From assembly GCA_000934455.1 (NCBI GenBank), contig KN882225.1:382587-446586 (forward strand): a stretch of DNA of 64,000 bases. Reading direction: 5' to 3'. Below the pieces are notes generated by a model, which saw only the letters and a program-made list of their open reading frames with translations, had not been told where the DNA came from and made no database searches. The translations under genes were made by a program, and so were the position numbers. The stretch is from Apostichopus parvimensis (Eukaryota > Echinodermata > Holothuroidea > Aspidochirotida > Stichopodidae). Shown here piece after piece: positions 47,500-57,659 of this stretch (positions are counted from its first letter, which is position 1; each line of letters begins with the position of its first letter).

Positions 47500-48345
47500 T
47501 GAAATTTATTTCCGAAAGAAATGGCAACGCCAAAATAAATGTTTACCCCAAATAAAATTTAGGCCTATTTCATAACAAACAGCGCGAAAATAGGTTGGTA
47601 ACCGAAATTTACTTTATTTCACTGGTCAGCAACAAAGAACGCGAAAAAGACATAACAGAGGGCGTCTACAAATGAACCACAAAAAGACAATAGATCGGAA
47701 ATAATTTTTTAAGTTCAAAAACAAAATATATCTGAAACAAATATTCGCAAAGTGTGGACAAAACGACAGCAAATTAGAATTCATTGAAATTAAACTCAAA
47801 TGATATTTATTTCAGAAGCAACAGACAACGCGAAAAAATTGTAATCGAATCATGTTATATATTTCACAAGCAAGGGCGCAACCAATGCGGGGAGGGGGGG
47901 GGGGGTCACGACCCCAGCTTTTATGTGGACCTCCCAAACTTGTGGAAGACCTTATTTTCTGGGAAGGTGCAAAATTATCCGATAAGCGTTTATTATCGTC
48001 AAACATCCATATTTCACAGGGGACTAAGGTTAAGTCCCCGACAGAAATTTCGCGTTGTATAGTGTGTGTACGTATATATATATATATATACATACATATA
48101 CATACATACATGCAATATTACAACGCGAAAAAAATGGTGGGGAACTTGTCGGGTAAATCCTGGTGCCACCCCTGTTTTGCCCCCCCCCCCCCAACAACTT
48201 TCAACACCTGGTTACGCCCTTGTTCACAAATGACAGACAACGCGAAAAGGACATAGGCACGGAAACAAGTTTGTAATCGAAATCAATTTTATTTCACAAG
48301 CAAACATAAGACAACGCCAAAAAAATATATAACAGAGGGCGTCTA
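47500..48345. repeat. Degenerate minisatellite with ACAACGCGAAAA and TTTATTTCA words
   Basis: Repeated words: ACAACGCGAAAA (47825, 48238), ACAACGCCAAAA (48311), AACGCGAAAAAGACATAACA (47639), ACAGAGGGCGTCTA (47657, 48332), TTTATTTCA and GTAATCGAA. Units are about 60-90 bp and heavily diverged. A MITE interrupts the array at 47871. Confidence 0.55.
47871..48222. mobile_element. hAT-type MITE inserted in the minisatellite
   Basis: Ends CAAGGGCGCAACCA and TGGTTACGCCCTTG match as inverted repeats at 13 of 14 bases. The flanks TTCACAAG (47863-47870) and TTCACAAA (48223-48230) agree at 7 of 8 positions, the length expected for hAT. The element is 352 bp, holds G- and C-runs and an ATAT microsatellite, and has no transposase. 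Confidence 0.88.
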
Positions 48346-48351
48346 TATGCA

Positions 48352-48662
48352 CAATGGCGTAGCTAGGGGATTCCCGAATTTACGTTTTTAATTTAGACGG
48401 ATACAACATTATACATCAAATGGAAATTAACCATTTCGCCTCGAGACATGTTTTATAAATTAAGGGTCCTTAGATGCAATCTGGTGCTATATTTTGCAAC
48501 TTGAAGTAAATGTTTTGCTTTGAGTATTTAACAATTAGAGTATTTAATAATTTTTTGTTTCAGTATTTTTTAACACTCCAAATCTCATCTGGGGGCACCT
48601 GGGGGCGGGAGGGCAAGTGCCTCCGACCCCCCCACCCATGCCACCCCCTGACAACGCCACTG
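48352..48662. mobile_element. Possible MITE with CAATGGCGTAGC-type ends
   Basis: Left end CAATGGCGTAGCTAGGGG; right end on the other strand CAGTGGCGTTGTCAGGGG: 14 of 18 match. The left end also resembles the MITE at 7040. No target duplication is visible, so this copy is older or the ends belong to separate insertions. Confidence 0.55.
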
Positions 48663-49020
48663 CACGTTCGCAATAGTGTTGATAGACTGGTGCTTATAGC
48701 CTATCTCTTCCACGTCGCGTGCTCTTCGGATAAAGGGGTTTACACAAGAAAGACAAGATCATTTGCGGCAAGGCTAGGTATACCCAGGAAAACTGGATGT
48801 CAAGGTCATGACATGACCACCCGCTCTGCGCACCGGTCTATTGTAATTTCTGTTTGTTGACGTTCATCGGTACAGTATACAGCGACCTCAACCACCGTAT
48901 ACTACTACCTCGTGGCCTGCTGAAGGTAGCAGCCATTAACAGAAGACAATAATGTTATAAGGACAGTATGTCAAAACTGTGGGTGGACGGAATGACACTT
49001 CGAGCGGCTGGTTTTTGTCA
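48663..49020. other. Gene-free stretch
   Basis: No supported gene or repeat. Confidence 0.35.
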
Positions 49021-49024
49021 CCAT

Positions 49025-49460
49025 TAATTATATGCTAAGTATATATGCTGTCTCTATATGTATCATGTGGCCCAAAAGTACAATGTAACGCATACAGTCA
49101 TGTTGTATGTTTTAATTACGAATAAAAATTACGAAACGAAGTAATGTATCTGTTATGTGTCTGTTGTGTTGTCTATATATGTGAGATATGACCCAAAATA
49201 CACTGTAACAGATACAATAATATTGTATGTATTAGTTACGAATATGTATATGTTAAGTGACTGTTTCGCTGTCTTTATGTGTAACATATGAACCGAAGTG
49301 CAATGTAACTGATATACTTATTTTATGTATAAGTTGCGCTTTGAAGTTACAAAACAAAATAAATTATATGCTAAGTATCTGTTATGCTGTCTCTATATGT
49401 AACATATGGCCCAAAAGTACAATGTAACGGATACAGTCAAGTTATGTATCATGTTTGTAG
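49025..49460. repeat. Four diverged tandem units of about 115 bp
   Basis: Anchors near 49044, 49168, 49269 and 49384 share (G)CTGTCTCTATATGT, ACATATG, CCCAAAAGTACAATGTAAC and GATACA. Units 1 and 4 are the most alike. Confidence 0.75.
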
Positions 49461-49689
49461 GGATATCATGCAATGATTACAGCTATAATATGATGAGATT
49501 CAGCATATGGTAGGATTGTTTAGACTAAGGGGTGAGTAGGTCCTTACTGATTGACCTTTAGGCTGGCCTGGTGGTGGACTGTAGAATGTGTTACTAGGGG
49601 GATTGCTTAAGAGGTATTTTGAAATAGTAACAGGTGGACTATTACATTTGTATTACAGGGGTATTATTGTAGCTTAAAGCAATATAGAG

Positions 49690-49980
49690 GTCTAGTACTT
49701 ATAATTTCACCGGTATATATTAAATTTCATGTTTTTTATACCGGCATAAAATTTATTTATGGCGGGCACAAAATGTATTCATGAATAACATAAATGCTTT
49801 TCATGTCCGCATATATTCGAATTATTACCGTTCTTTAATCTGTTTTATACTGGCATATGAAGCTGCATGGTGATTTGCTGATAATTAATGCCGGTATTAA
49901 ATAGAATTAATAGCGGTAATAATTTTAATTCGTACGGACATTATATCACCAATTATTTCCCGTATGGCCTACCATACACG
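49690..49980. repeat. Region of scattered CCGGTA/TACCGG half-palindromes
   Basis: ACCGGTATA, TACCGGCATA, TACTGGCATA, TGCCGGTATTAAATA and GCGGTAATAA occur with irregular 30-60 base spacing in AT-rich sequence. Pattern is similar in style to the GATATC array but more diverged. Confidence 0.4.
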
Positions 49981-50014
49981 CATGCAAAGGTTACGATTCG
50001 GATTACTATATGAT

Positions 50015-50240
50015 ATCATACTTGGTCATTGGAAGCGCCGATCAGAAAGCCTAGTTCAGATGACAGTGGAAGGAGAAGGGAAGGCCAGGACGTAGGAAAA
50101 CAGGATGGATCGATAACATCAGGAAGTGGACGGATGGAGGAATGGCCGTGGCAAGAGCAAAGGCACACAAGAGAATGCCGACGGTTCTATTAGGACTGGC
50201 AAAAACGCAGCGGCAGCATTGTGGAGTGCGAGCGTGTTTT
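50015..50240 (+). mobile_element. LINE C-terminal fragment
   Basis: Reads LGHWKRRSESLVQMTVEGEG, then in the next frame GWIDNIRKWTDGGMAVARAK. This is the post-RT tail of many LINEs (GH..RR..L...EGKR..GR....W.DNI..W). Too short for clade assignment. Part of it is repeated at the start of the next contig (51741). Confidence 0.6.
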
Positions 50241-50762
50241 CTGTCTCGCTCTCCACCTACTACAGCTTTGGTACTACAGCTATTATTTACAATGTACTGT
50301 GCTTTACTTCACCAGAGTGAAGTGAGCCGCACATTCAGCCGCTCATTCGTTTTGTAACGTAATTGGACCAAATTGAAGTTAGCATACACGTTCAGCACCA
50401 ACGTATGTTAGCTTTATTTTCGACAGCTGCGAGTTTACGGTGCTGTTTAATGAACATAATTGTCTACACGAGTATACACGGTTAGGGTGTTTCCGTACTG
50501 TTGGATTACAATTTGAGAAAGACAGTATCAATCGTTTCACTTTATGACTTCAAAGGTTGCCTAGGTCACCTACAAAAGACTAATAGTGCCATAAATCCTT
50601 ATTACCAACTAAACGTGACTAGACACTCAAGGGGTTTGCTCTGACTTGGCTGTATGGAATGTGTCAGGACCGTTTAATTATGGCATCAAATCACGGGACC
50701 ACTGCTTACTGTTTTTAAATTTGCACTTGCCTAATTATGTGGTTATGTGTCAAAAAGATATG

Positions 50763-51045
50763 CTACCTTTTACATAAACGACACGGTCTGTCTATCTGAT
50801 GTTTCAGTAAGTTGTTGGCAAACTCTGCATGCGACGTCTTCTTTCCAGCTCCACCATCTTCAGATGAAATTTCAAATTCGTTCTTTTGTTGTACCCAATA
50901 AGGAAACGAATCTAAAAGGTACACTCTTGTGCCCCTCCCGTTTAGCCCGATCGAGGCTATAGGCACGTTTTGCTGGAGGATTACCACGCGGAGGTCTTCC
51001 TCTTGGTCGTTTAGGAGAAGGTGCACGCGCTCCATCACTCTCCAT
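50763..51045 (-). pseudogene. AT-hook plus THAEFA-type fragment (copy 1)
   Basis: From an ATG at 51045: MESDGARAPSPKRPRGRPPR, where PRGRP is an AT-hook core. It continues AYSLDRAKREGHKSVPF, then, after a one-base shift, FEISSEDGGAGKKTSHAEFA and NNLLKHQ. The THAEFA-x-x-LL text is typical of the N-terminal region of many invertebrate zinc-finger-type multi-copy proteins. Probably a first exon or a decayed gene fragment. AT-hooks bind the minor groove of AT-rich DNA. Confidence 0.45.
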
Positions 51046-51269
51046 AGCTATAACGGCTAGTGTAGACTGTGCATACTACACGAAAGTGCATAATTATACT
51101 GTGTAGGTCTAGTGGTGCTGAGATGGGTACACACAGCGTATACACTAGTGTGTACAATATCCTACGCACCTAGTCTATGGAAACTTTTCCGGCAACGGTT
51201 TTCCGTGCTTGGTAGCCCAATAACCGCACTGAATGAATTGTACGCCTCCCACTATAAATCACGATATCT

Positions 51270-51690
51270 GGCCTTTAAATATACCTGCAGTTGAGAGATT
51301 GCTGCTCCTCCCAGACAAAATAAATATAAGATCTGCTTGACCATCGGCTCCTTTTGTCATCAAATTCAGTTTGTTTATTGTATAAATTCACAGAACAAAT
51401 GCTCAAATCCTTTATGACGCAATATCCTTTTAAGTTATTTATGAATAATCAATAAAAAAGCAGATTCGCGTATTCTGTGATATTTCATCACAAAGTTCTA
51501 CACAAACCCCGCTGTTGTGCTGTAGTTTAAATATACTTGTTCAGAGATTGCTGCTCCACCAAGAGAAATAAATATAAACGTGCTTTCTCTTGAACATAGA
51601 CTCCTTTCGTCATCAAATTGAGTTTGTTTGTGTGATAAATTCACAGATAATAAGCTGAAATGCTTAAGTCGCAAATTCGGTTACAGTTAA
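51270..51690. repeat. Start of the 240-bp satellite in the left contig
   Basis: Contains the same first units as 52880-53298; see that entry. The contig ends inside the array. Confidence 0.75.
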
Positions 51691-51740
51691 NNNNNNNNNN
51701 NNNNNNNNNNNNNNNNNNNNNNNNNNNNNNNNNNNNNNNN
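51691..51740. other. Sequence gap of exactly 50 N
   Basis: A fixed-length scaffold gap. Because both sides carry the same 1558 bp, the true distance is probably negative: the contigs overlap. Confidence 0.95.
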
Positions 51741-53298
51741 GATGGAGGAATGGCCGTGGCAAGAGCAAAGGCACACAAGAGAATGCCGACGGTTCTATTA
51801 GGACTGGCAAAAACGCAGCGGCAGCATTGTGGAGTGCGAGCGTGTTTTCTGTCTCGCTCTCCACCTACTACAGCTTTGGTACTACAGCTATTATTTACAA
51901 TGTACTGTGCTTTACTTCACCAGAGTGAAGTGAGCCGCACATTCAGCCGCTCATTCGTTTTGTAACGTAATTGGACCAAATTGAAGTTAGCATACACGTT
52001 CAGCACCAACGTATGTTAGCTTTATTTTCGACAGCTGCGAGTTTACGGTGCTGTTTAATGAACATAATTGTCTACACGAGTATACACGGTTAGGGTGTTT
52101 CCGTACTGTTGGATTACAATTTGAGAAAGACAGTATCAATCGTTTCACTTTATGACTTCAAAGGTTGCCTAGGTCACCTACAAAAGACTAATAGTGCCAT
52201 AAATCCTTATTACCAACTAAACGTGACTAGACACTCAAGGGGTTTGCTCTGACTTGGCTGTATGGAATGTGTCAGGACCGTTTAATTATGGCATCAAATC
52301 ACGGGACCACTGCTTACTGTTTTTAAATTTGCACTTGCCTAATTATGTGGTTATGTGTCAAAAAGATATGCTACCTTTTACATAAACGACACGGTCTGTC
52401 TATCTGATGTTTCAGTAAGTTGTTGGCAAACTCTGCATGCGACGTCTTCTTTCCAGCTCCACCATCTTCAGATGAAATTTCAAATTCGTTCTTTTGTTGT
52501 ACCCAATAAGGAAACGAATCTAAAAGGTACACTCTTGTGCCCCTCCCGTTTAGCCCGATCGAGGCTATAGGCACGTTTTGCTGGAGGATTACCACGCGGA
52601 GGTCTTCCTCTTGGTCGTTTAGGAGAAGGTGCACGCGCTCCATCACTCTCCATAGCTATAACGGCTAGTGTAGACTGTGCATACTACACGAAAGTGCATA
52701 ATTATACTGTGTAGGTCTAGTGGTGCTGAGATGGGTACACACAGCGTATACACTAGTGTGTACAATATCCTACGCACCTAGTCTATGGAAACTTTTCCGG
52801 CAACGGTTTTCCGTGCTTGGTAGCCCAATAACCGCACTGAATGAATTGTACGCCTCCCACTATAAATCACGATATCTGGCCTTTAAATATACCTGCAGTT
52901 GAGAGATTGCTGCTCCTCCCAGACAAAATAAATATAAGATCTGCTTGACCATCGGCTCCTTTTGTCATCAAATTCAGTTTGTTTATTGTATAAATTCACA
53001 GAACAAATGCTCAAATCCTTTATGACGCAATATCCTTTTAAGTTATTTATGAATAATCAATAAAAAAGCAGATTCGCGTATTCTGTGATATTTCATCACA
53101 AAGTTCTACACAAACCCCGCTGTCGTGCTGTAGTTTAAATATACTTGTTCAGAGATTGCTGCTCCACCAAGAGAAATAAATATAAACGTGCTTTCTCTTG
53201 AACATAGACTCCTTTCGTCATCAAATTGAGTTTGTTTGTGTGATAAATTCACAGATAATAAGCTGAAATGCTTAAGTCGCAAATTCGGTTACAGTTAA
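51741..53298. repeat. Right copy of the 1558-bp contig-end duplicate
   Basis: Begins directly after the N run and repeats 50133-51690. It then continues into unique units of the satellite. Confidence 0.93.
52371..52653 (-). pseudogene. AT-hook plus THAEFA-type fragment (copy 2)
   Basis: Same sequence as 50763-51045, carried by the repeated contig end; probably not an independent locus. Confidence 0.4.
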
Positions 53299-54480
53299 CA
53301 ATGGATAATCAATATTATTCTAAATGCACGTATTATGTAATATATAACAACAAGTTCTACACAATCCCCGCTGTCATGCTATAGTTGAAAAACACTTGTT
53401 GAGCGATTGCTGATCCAACAATAAATATAAATATGTGTGTGCTGCTGCTTGACCATAGACTCCTTTCGTCATCAAATCTAAAATTCACAGAAAAAAGAAG
53501 CTCAAGTCCTTCATGACGAAAATTCCATTTAAGTCAATAATGGGTAATCAATGTTATAATTCATGCTTGTATTCTGTGATATTTCATCACAAAGTTCAAC
53601 ACAATCTGTCATGCTGTAGTTGAAATATACTTGTTCAGAAATTGCTGCTCCACCAAGAGAAATAAATCTAAACGTGCGTTCTCTTGAACATTCTTGAAGG
53701 TTCTACACAATCCCCGCTGTCATGCTATATTTGAACAACACTTGTTAAGCGATTGCTGATCGAACAATAATATAAATATGTATGTGCTGCTGCTTGACCA
53801 TAGACTCCTTTTGTCATCAAATGTAAAATTCTCCGAAAAAAGAAGCTCAAGTCATGACGAAAATTACATTTAAAGTCAATAATGGATAATCAATGTTATA
53901 ATGGATTCTCGTATTCTGTGATATTTCATCACAGAGTTCAACACAATCCCTACTTTCATGCTGTAGTTCAAAGAAATACTTGTTGAGAGATTGCTGCTCC
54001 TCCCAGACAAAATAAATATATGTATTTTTGCTGCTGCTGGACCGTAGACTCCTTTCAGCTTCCAATAAAATGAGCTTGTTTTTATTATCAGGAAAAACTC
54101 AAATCGGTTACGACGAAAAATCCGTGTTAGCATAAAAGTCTATAATCAATGTAATTTTACATGTACCTATTTTGTGATATTTCATTACGAAGTTCAACAC
54201 AATCCCCGCTGTCATGCTTCAGTTTAAATATATACTTGTTGAGAAAATATGTACGAGCTGCTATTTCACCATATACGTTTTTCGGAGCAAATACAGTTCA
54301 AGTAAGTAATGGATACTCGATATGATATAAGATGCATGTTTTCTGTGATTTTTCATCACAAAGTTCAACACAATCTCCACTTTCATGCTGTACTTGAAAT
54401 ATACTTGTTGAGATATCGCTGATCCTCTAAGAACAAATAAATATTGATGCCACATGGTCGTATTCGCATTTTTGTCTCTT
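52880..54480. repeat. Satellite of about 240-bp units
   Basis: The anchor GAGATTGCTGCTCC or a variant recurs near 52901, 53153, 53404, 53637, 53752, 53989 and 54413. Each unit also has AATAAATATAA, GACTCCTTTCGTCATCAAAT, AAATTCACAG, TTCTGTGATATTTCATCACA, AAGTTCNACACAATCCCCGC and GTCATGCTGTAGTT. Spacing is 230-250 bp except for one shortened unit. It stops about 60 bp past the end of the Ulp1 reading frame, so it may be the subterminal repeat of that element. Confidence 0.85.
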
Positions 54481-54539
54481 ATTGAGTTCCGTCAGCCTTC
54501 AAGGAGTGTAAAACCATTACTTTGCTCTTAATGCTTATG

Positions 54540-55358
54540 CTATGGTCTGTTCATATCGAAGTCATGTAAATTGTTGTAAATACAATCCCTTTCCATCGGA
54601 ATATCAACAAATGGATTTATCTTTCCTCCAAATAATAATGATTTGGCGTAAAGAAGGACATAAAGTCCACAGTCATTCCTTGTCGGCTGAAATGGAAAGT
54701 TACACTCAGATGTCATCTTAACTGGCCATTTTTGACATTTGAACGGCTTTCCTTCTAATGAGGATCTATCTGAAATGAAACACCTGAAACGCTTCATTTC
54801 ATCACTTGACGTGCAGTCTTGGAGTGGATCGAGGAAATACAGAGATTTGGTTACTAAATTTGCCGCTAACAGGATCCAGTGCAATCCATCCTTATTGACT
54901 GGGAGGAGAACCCATGCGCAATCAACAAGTCTCTGGCTTCTGTACCATTTAAGAGCTTGTACATTAGCAGAAATTCGTGAGCTCATGTGAAATGAGTTGC
55001 AGATAAAAACATTGAAATCTGCAACTTTGGTCTGAAAGAAATCAAGCTGATCGTTAATTACCTCATCATTTAACCATGATTTTCGTAACAACGATTCATA
55101 TTTGTCATATCCGTCATAATTCGCTGACCTCTCGTCATCATTGATAATTGGGCTTGCGTTTTCTGATGTCTCCCTTAATGTCTTTGCTGGTCTTTCACCC
55201 AGGGTTGTATGTGGAGTTTCATGTTTTTCCAGATCAAGCTTTTTTTCTGAACTTTGATTGATCAGCACTGGGGATTTCATGCTGTTCATTAAACCGTTTT
55301 CTAGACAGTTTTTGTGATCTGTCTTTTTCTTTTTGATTGGTTTCTCCTTGCTGCTCAT
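54540..55358 (-). CDS. Ulp1/SENP-type cysteine protease (C48)
   Basis: 272-codon open frame. The protease domain is in residues about 85-260: WLNDEVINDQLDFFQ (entry motif), NKDGLHWILL (catalytic His), KSLYFLDPLQD (Asp), FPFQPTRNDCGLYVLLYA (oxyanion Gln and catalytic Cys). Such enzymes cut SUMO or related proteins from targets or from precursors. All catalytic residues are present and no break is seen in the domain. The first 80 residues overlap the 3' end of the transposase frame (to 55234). This suggests that both were once one protein, or that the frames overlap. Ulp1 proteases are known as passengers in plant MULE transposons. Confidence 0.85.
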   Translation of the reverse strand: MSSKEKPIKKKKTDHKNCLENGLMNSMKSPVLINQSSEKKLDLEKHETPHTTLGERPAKTLRETSENASPIINDDERSANYDGYDKYESLLRKSWLNDEVINDQLDFFQTKVADFNVFICNSFHMSSRISANVQALKWYRSQRLVDCAWVLLPVNKDGLHWILLAANLVTKSLYFLDPLQDCTSSDEMKRFRCFISDRSSLEGKPFKCQKWPVKMTSECNFPFQPTRNDCGLYVLLYAKSLLFGGKINPFVDIPMERDCIYNNLHDFDMNRP

Positions 55359-57627
55359 TTGTTGTCACCATACGCGCAGCATCTTTCTTTCCCTTTTCCT
55401 GCTGCTTTTGTAGTTCCGTTTCCATTCTTTTGATGACCCCAGCTTGAGATCTTGACTTCCTTTCATCTCTCGTTTCTCTACGGCTCCTTTTCCACTTTTC
55501 TTGCACTAATGTGGTGACTTTTTCCCCCGCCTTCCTTCGTTTCTTTACCCGGTGTTGGAGAACGAATTTTCGTTGGTGTGCTTGAATTCCGACATACATT
55601 CTTTGCACCAGTTCATCAAGTCGGAGTCTGTAATTTGCAAGTGTTGTCGTCTTGAAAATTTTGTTCCATGACTCCATATAACCTTGAGTCCGCGGCGGAT
55701 TGCGTATGAAGTATCTGTTACTGTCGTAATTTGCATTAATGTATGATGGCGAATGTCGAGTAAGGTCTCCGAGCATTATATTGGACCAAATGGGAACTGT
55801 CGGAAGTAGATATTTGAACATCTTCTCTATGAGTTGTACCCCTCTGAATTTATTTGCCTTAAGTGTAGGATCAATGGCTTCATCTAAATTTGCTTCATTC
55901 TGTAGAGCTTCTCTGGCTTTGTCATCGACACTTTGATTTAATGCAGTAAAACTTGATGTTTCCTGCATAAGTACTTCTTCTTCTGTGTACCTTGATGTTT
56001 GAGGTTTAACTGGCGAGGCAGAACTGTCACATCCACTGACCTCTTCGTCGCAGTTGTCACTCTTTTCATCTTCAGCAGTCTTTGTTGCTTCTCGTTGGAA
56101 CACAATATCGAGAATTTATTTTGTGTGGAGTTGGCACAACGCTGTATAGCGTTCAGCTCGGAGTACAACACAAACGGAAAACAATAATCGCCGCTACTCT
56201 GATAAAAGTCGAACTCCTGCAAGCAGACGGAATAAGTTCATCGCAAACCATTTCTGTTCTTTCCTGTAATATTTGCGGCAAAAGTCTTTGCCGTCTTTCA
56301 TTAAATGACTGAAGCCGGTATGTAGAATCATTCCATTTACCTTAACTGGTGATGCCTCACCATTGGCAATTTTCCAGCATCTTTCTAGGTATTGCTTGAG
56401 GGTTTCTCCTGAAAATACTTTGAGAGATGATACAAGTAATGGCAGGCTGCGGTCGCTTGAAATCAGACATGGGGTGGCTAAATTTCTGTATCCATAAATA
56501 CTGTTATCTCTATGTCTGAAAATCTGAAGCCAGTTTGATATGGTAGGTTCAGATTGATTGATTGTAACCAGCTCGGTCACCGGGCATGGTGAGCTTTTCA
56601 GATTTTCTTCCTGTCTTGTTTGGTTCGGCATCACCATCGCATAGTAAAGATATTCTTTACTGCCGGCCTTCCAGGCTACGGACCCCGTTGCGTCCCAGTG
56701 TAACGGAACTGTTGGTGCCATCTCGTGGAACAGGCGCACTCCGGCGTCTGTGAACGTGATCACATAGCTTGGAACTGCAGATATTTGCCGGATATAATTT
56801 TTCAGGTTCAGCTGCTCTTTCACTAGGAGGCTGGTAATGAGGTCCTTGTCACTCTGAAGTCGACGTCTCCCTTCATAGCTGATTTGTTTAAAAGTTGAGC
56901 TGTCGGCACCTACTCCAGTTAGATTTCCGCTGGCGAATACACTGCCATCAATTTCCTTTAAGTTTTCCCTATGTTTTCGGGACGGGTAATGATTGTTCCA
57001 AAGTTCACTTTGCAACTTCAACCTTTCCTCTGCTCGGATTGGGCGCTTTGCCGTCTCGTTAGTTGTGTGTTTGACACGACCGTAGTATTGTACACTGCAT
57101 ATCAGGTTTTCATCCATCGATAGTGTAGCAGATACGTTGCACGTCGGACGTCGACAACAGTATGCACTGGCGGAGAAAATAATGCCGGATGTTTTCCTAC
57201 TATACTGTTTTGCAACTCTGTGTCTTTTAAACATCAACGTACAGAAAGGGTTGGATTTACGAAGTCCGTCGTAAAAGACGTTTACCCACTGCAATGGTAG
57301 TCTTGTCCCCTTCTGTTCCTTCCTCAGTTGTGTTCATGCATCTTCGTCAACTTTAAATGAAACAGACGTTGGAATGGTCACCTCGTAAAACCTTTTAAAT
57401 ATGGGTCAAGCACTAAGATCGGCGAGTGTTGCGTCACTAATCGGTGTTTCTCCTTCCGCCCGCTGAACTGAATCTATGAAGAAGTTAGTTTCGTCTTGAA
57501 GAGATTGCTGTTGGCATGTTTCATTTGAAGTGTTGGGTTTGCCATCTTGAGGAGAATACCTTGTGACGGTTGGTGAATTGGTGTCAAATTTAGCGAAATC
57601 CGATTCATCGTTGTTACTTATTTCCAC
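55234..57627 (-). pseudogene. DDE-type transposase with DATGS motif
   Basis: Two main open pieces, 57294-56194 and 56103-55234. Blocks in order: TVPLHWDATGSVAWKAG (first Asp), NQSEPTISNWLQIFRHR, ATPCLISSDRSLPLLVSSL (second Asp), YLERCWKIANGEA, MILHTGFSHLMK (the HxCxxH-like site, Cys not seen), MLGDLTRHS, then PPRTQGYMESWNKIFK, where the Glu of MESW would be the third catalytic residue. The tail is long, basic and coiled-coil-like. I know similar uncharacterised multi-copy proteins from fish and cnidarian genomes; MULE-like is my best guess. Frame changes near 56215 and 56105, and in-frame stops near 57405 and 57340, break it. Upstream text (EISNNDESDFAKFD) is in the same frame as the USP C-terminus. 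Confidence 0.7.
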
Positions 57628-57659
57628 CTTTCCTGTTGTATCTGAATTCTCTGAAAGTT

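Larger units (their letters stand above)
50133..51690. repeat. Left copy of a 1558-bp contig-end duplicate
   Basis: Matches 51741-53298 base for base as far as I can see, at a constant offset of 1608, with one difference noticed (T/C near 51513 versus 53121). It ends exactly where the N run begins. Confidence 0.93.

Noticed and set aside
47784-48256. Open frames through the G-rich MITE
   Set aside because: They arise from the stop-poor GC-rich interior of the element.
50133-53298. Biological tandem segmental duplication
   Set aside because: The repeat ends exactly at a 50-N gap and is almost identical, so contig overlap is the simpler explanation.
54540-55358. Adenovirus-type protease of a virus-like element
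   Set aside because: The motif order and spacing are those of Ulp1/SENP enzymes, and no polymerase, packaging ATPase or capsid gene lies nearby.
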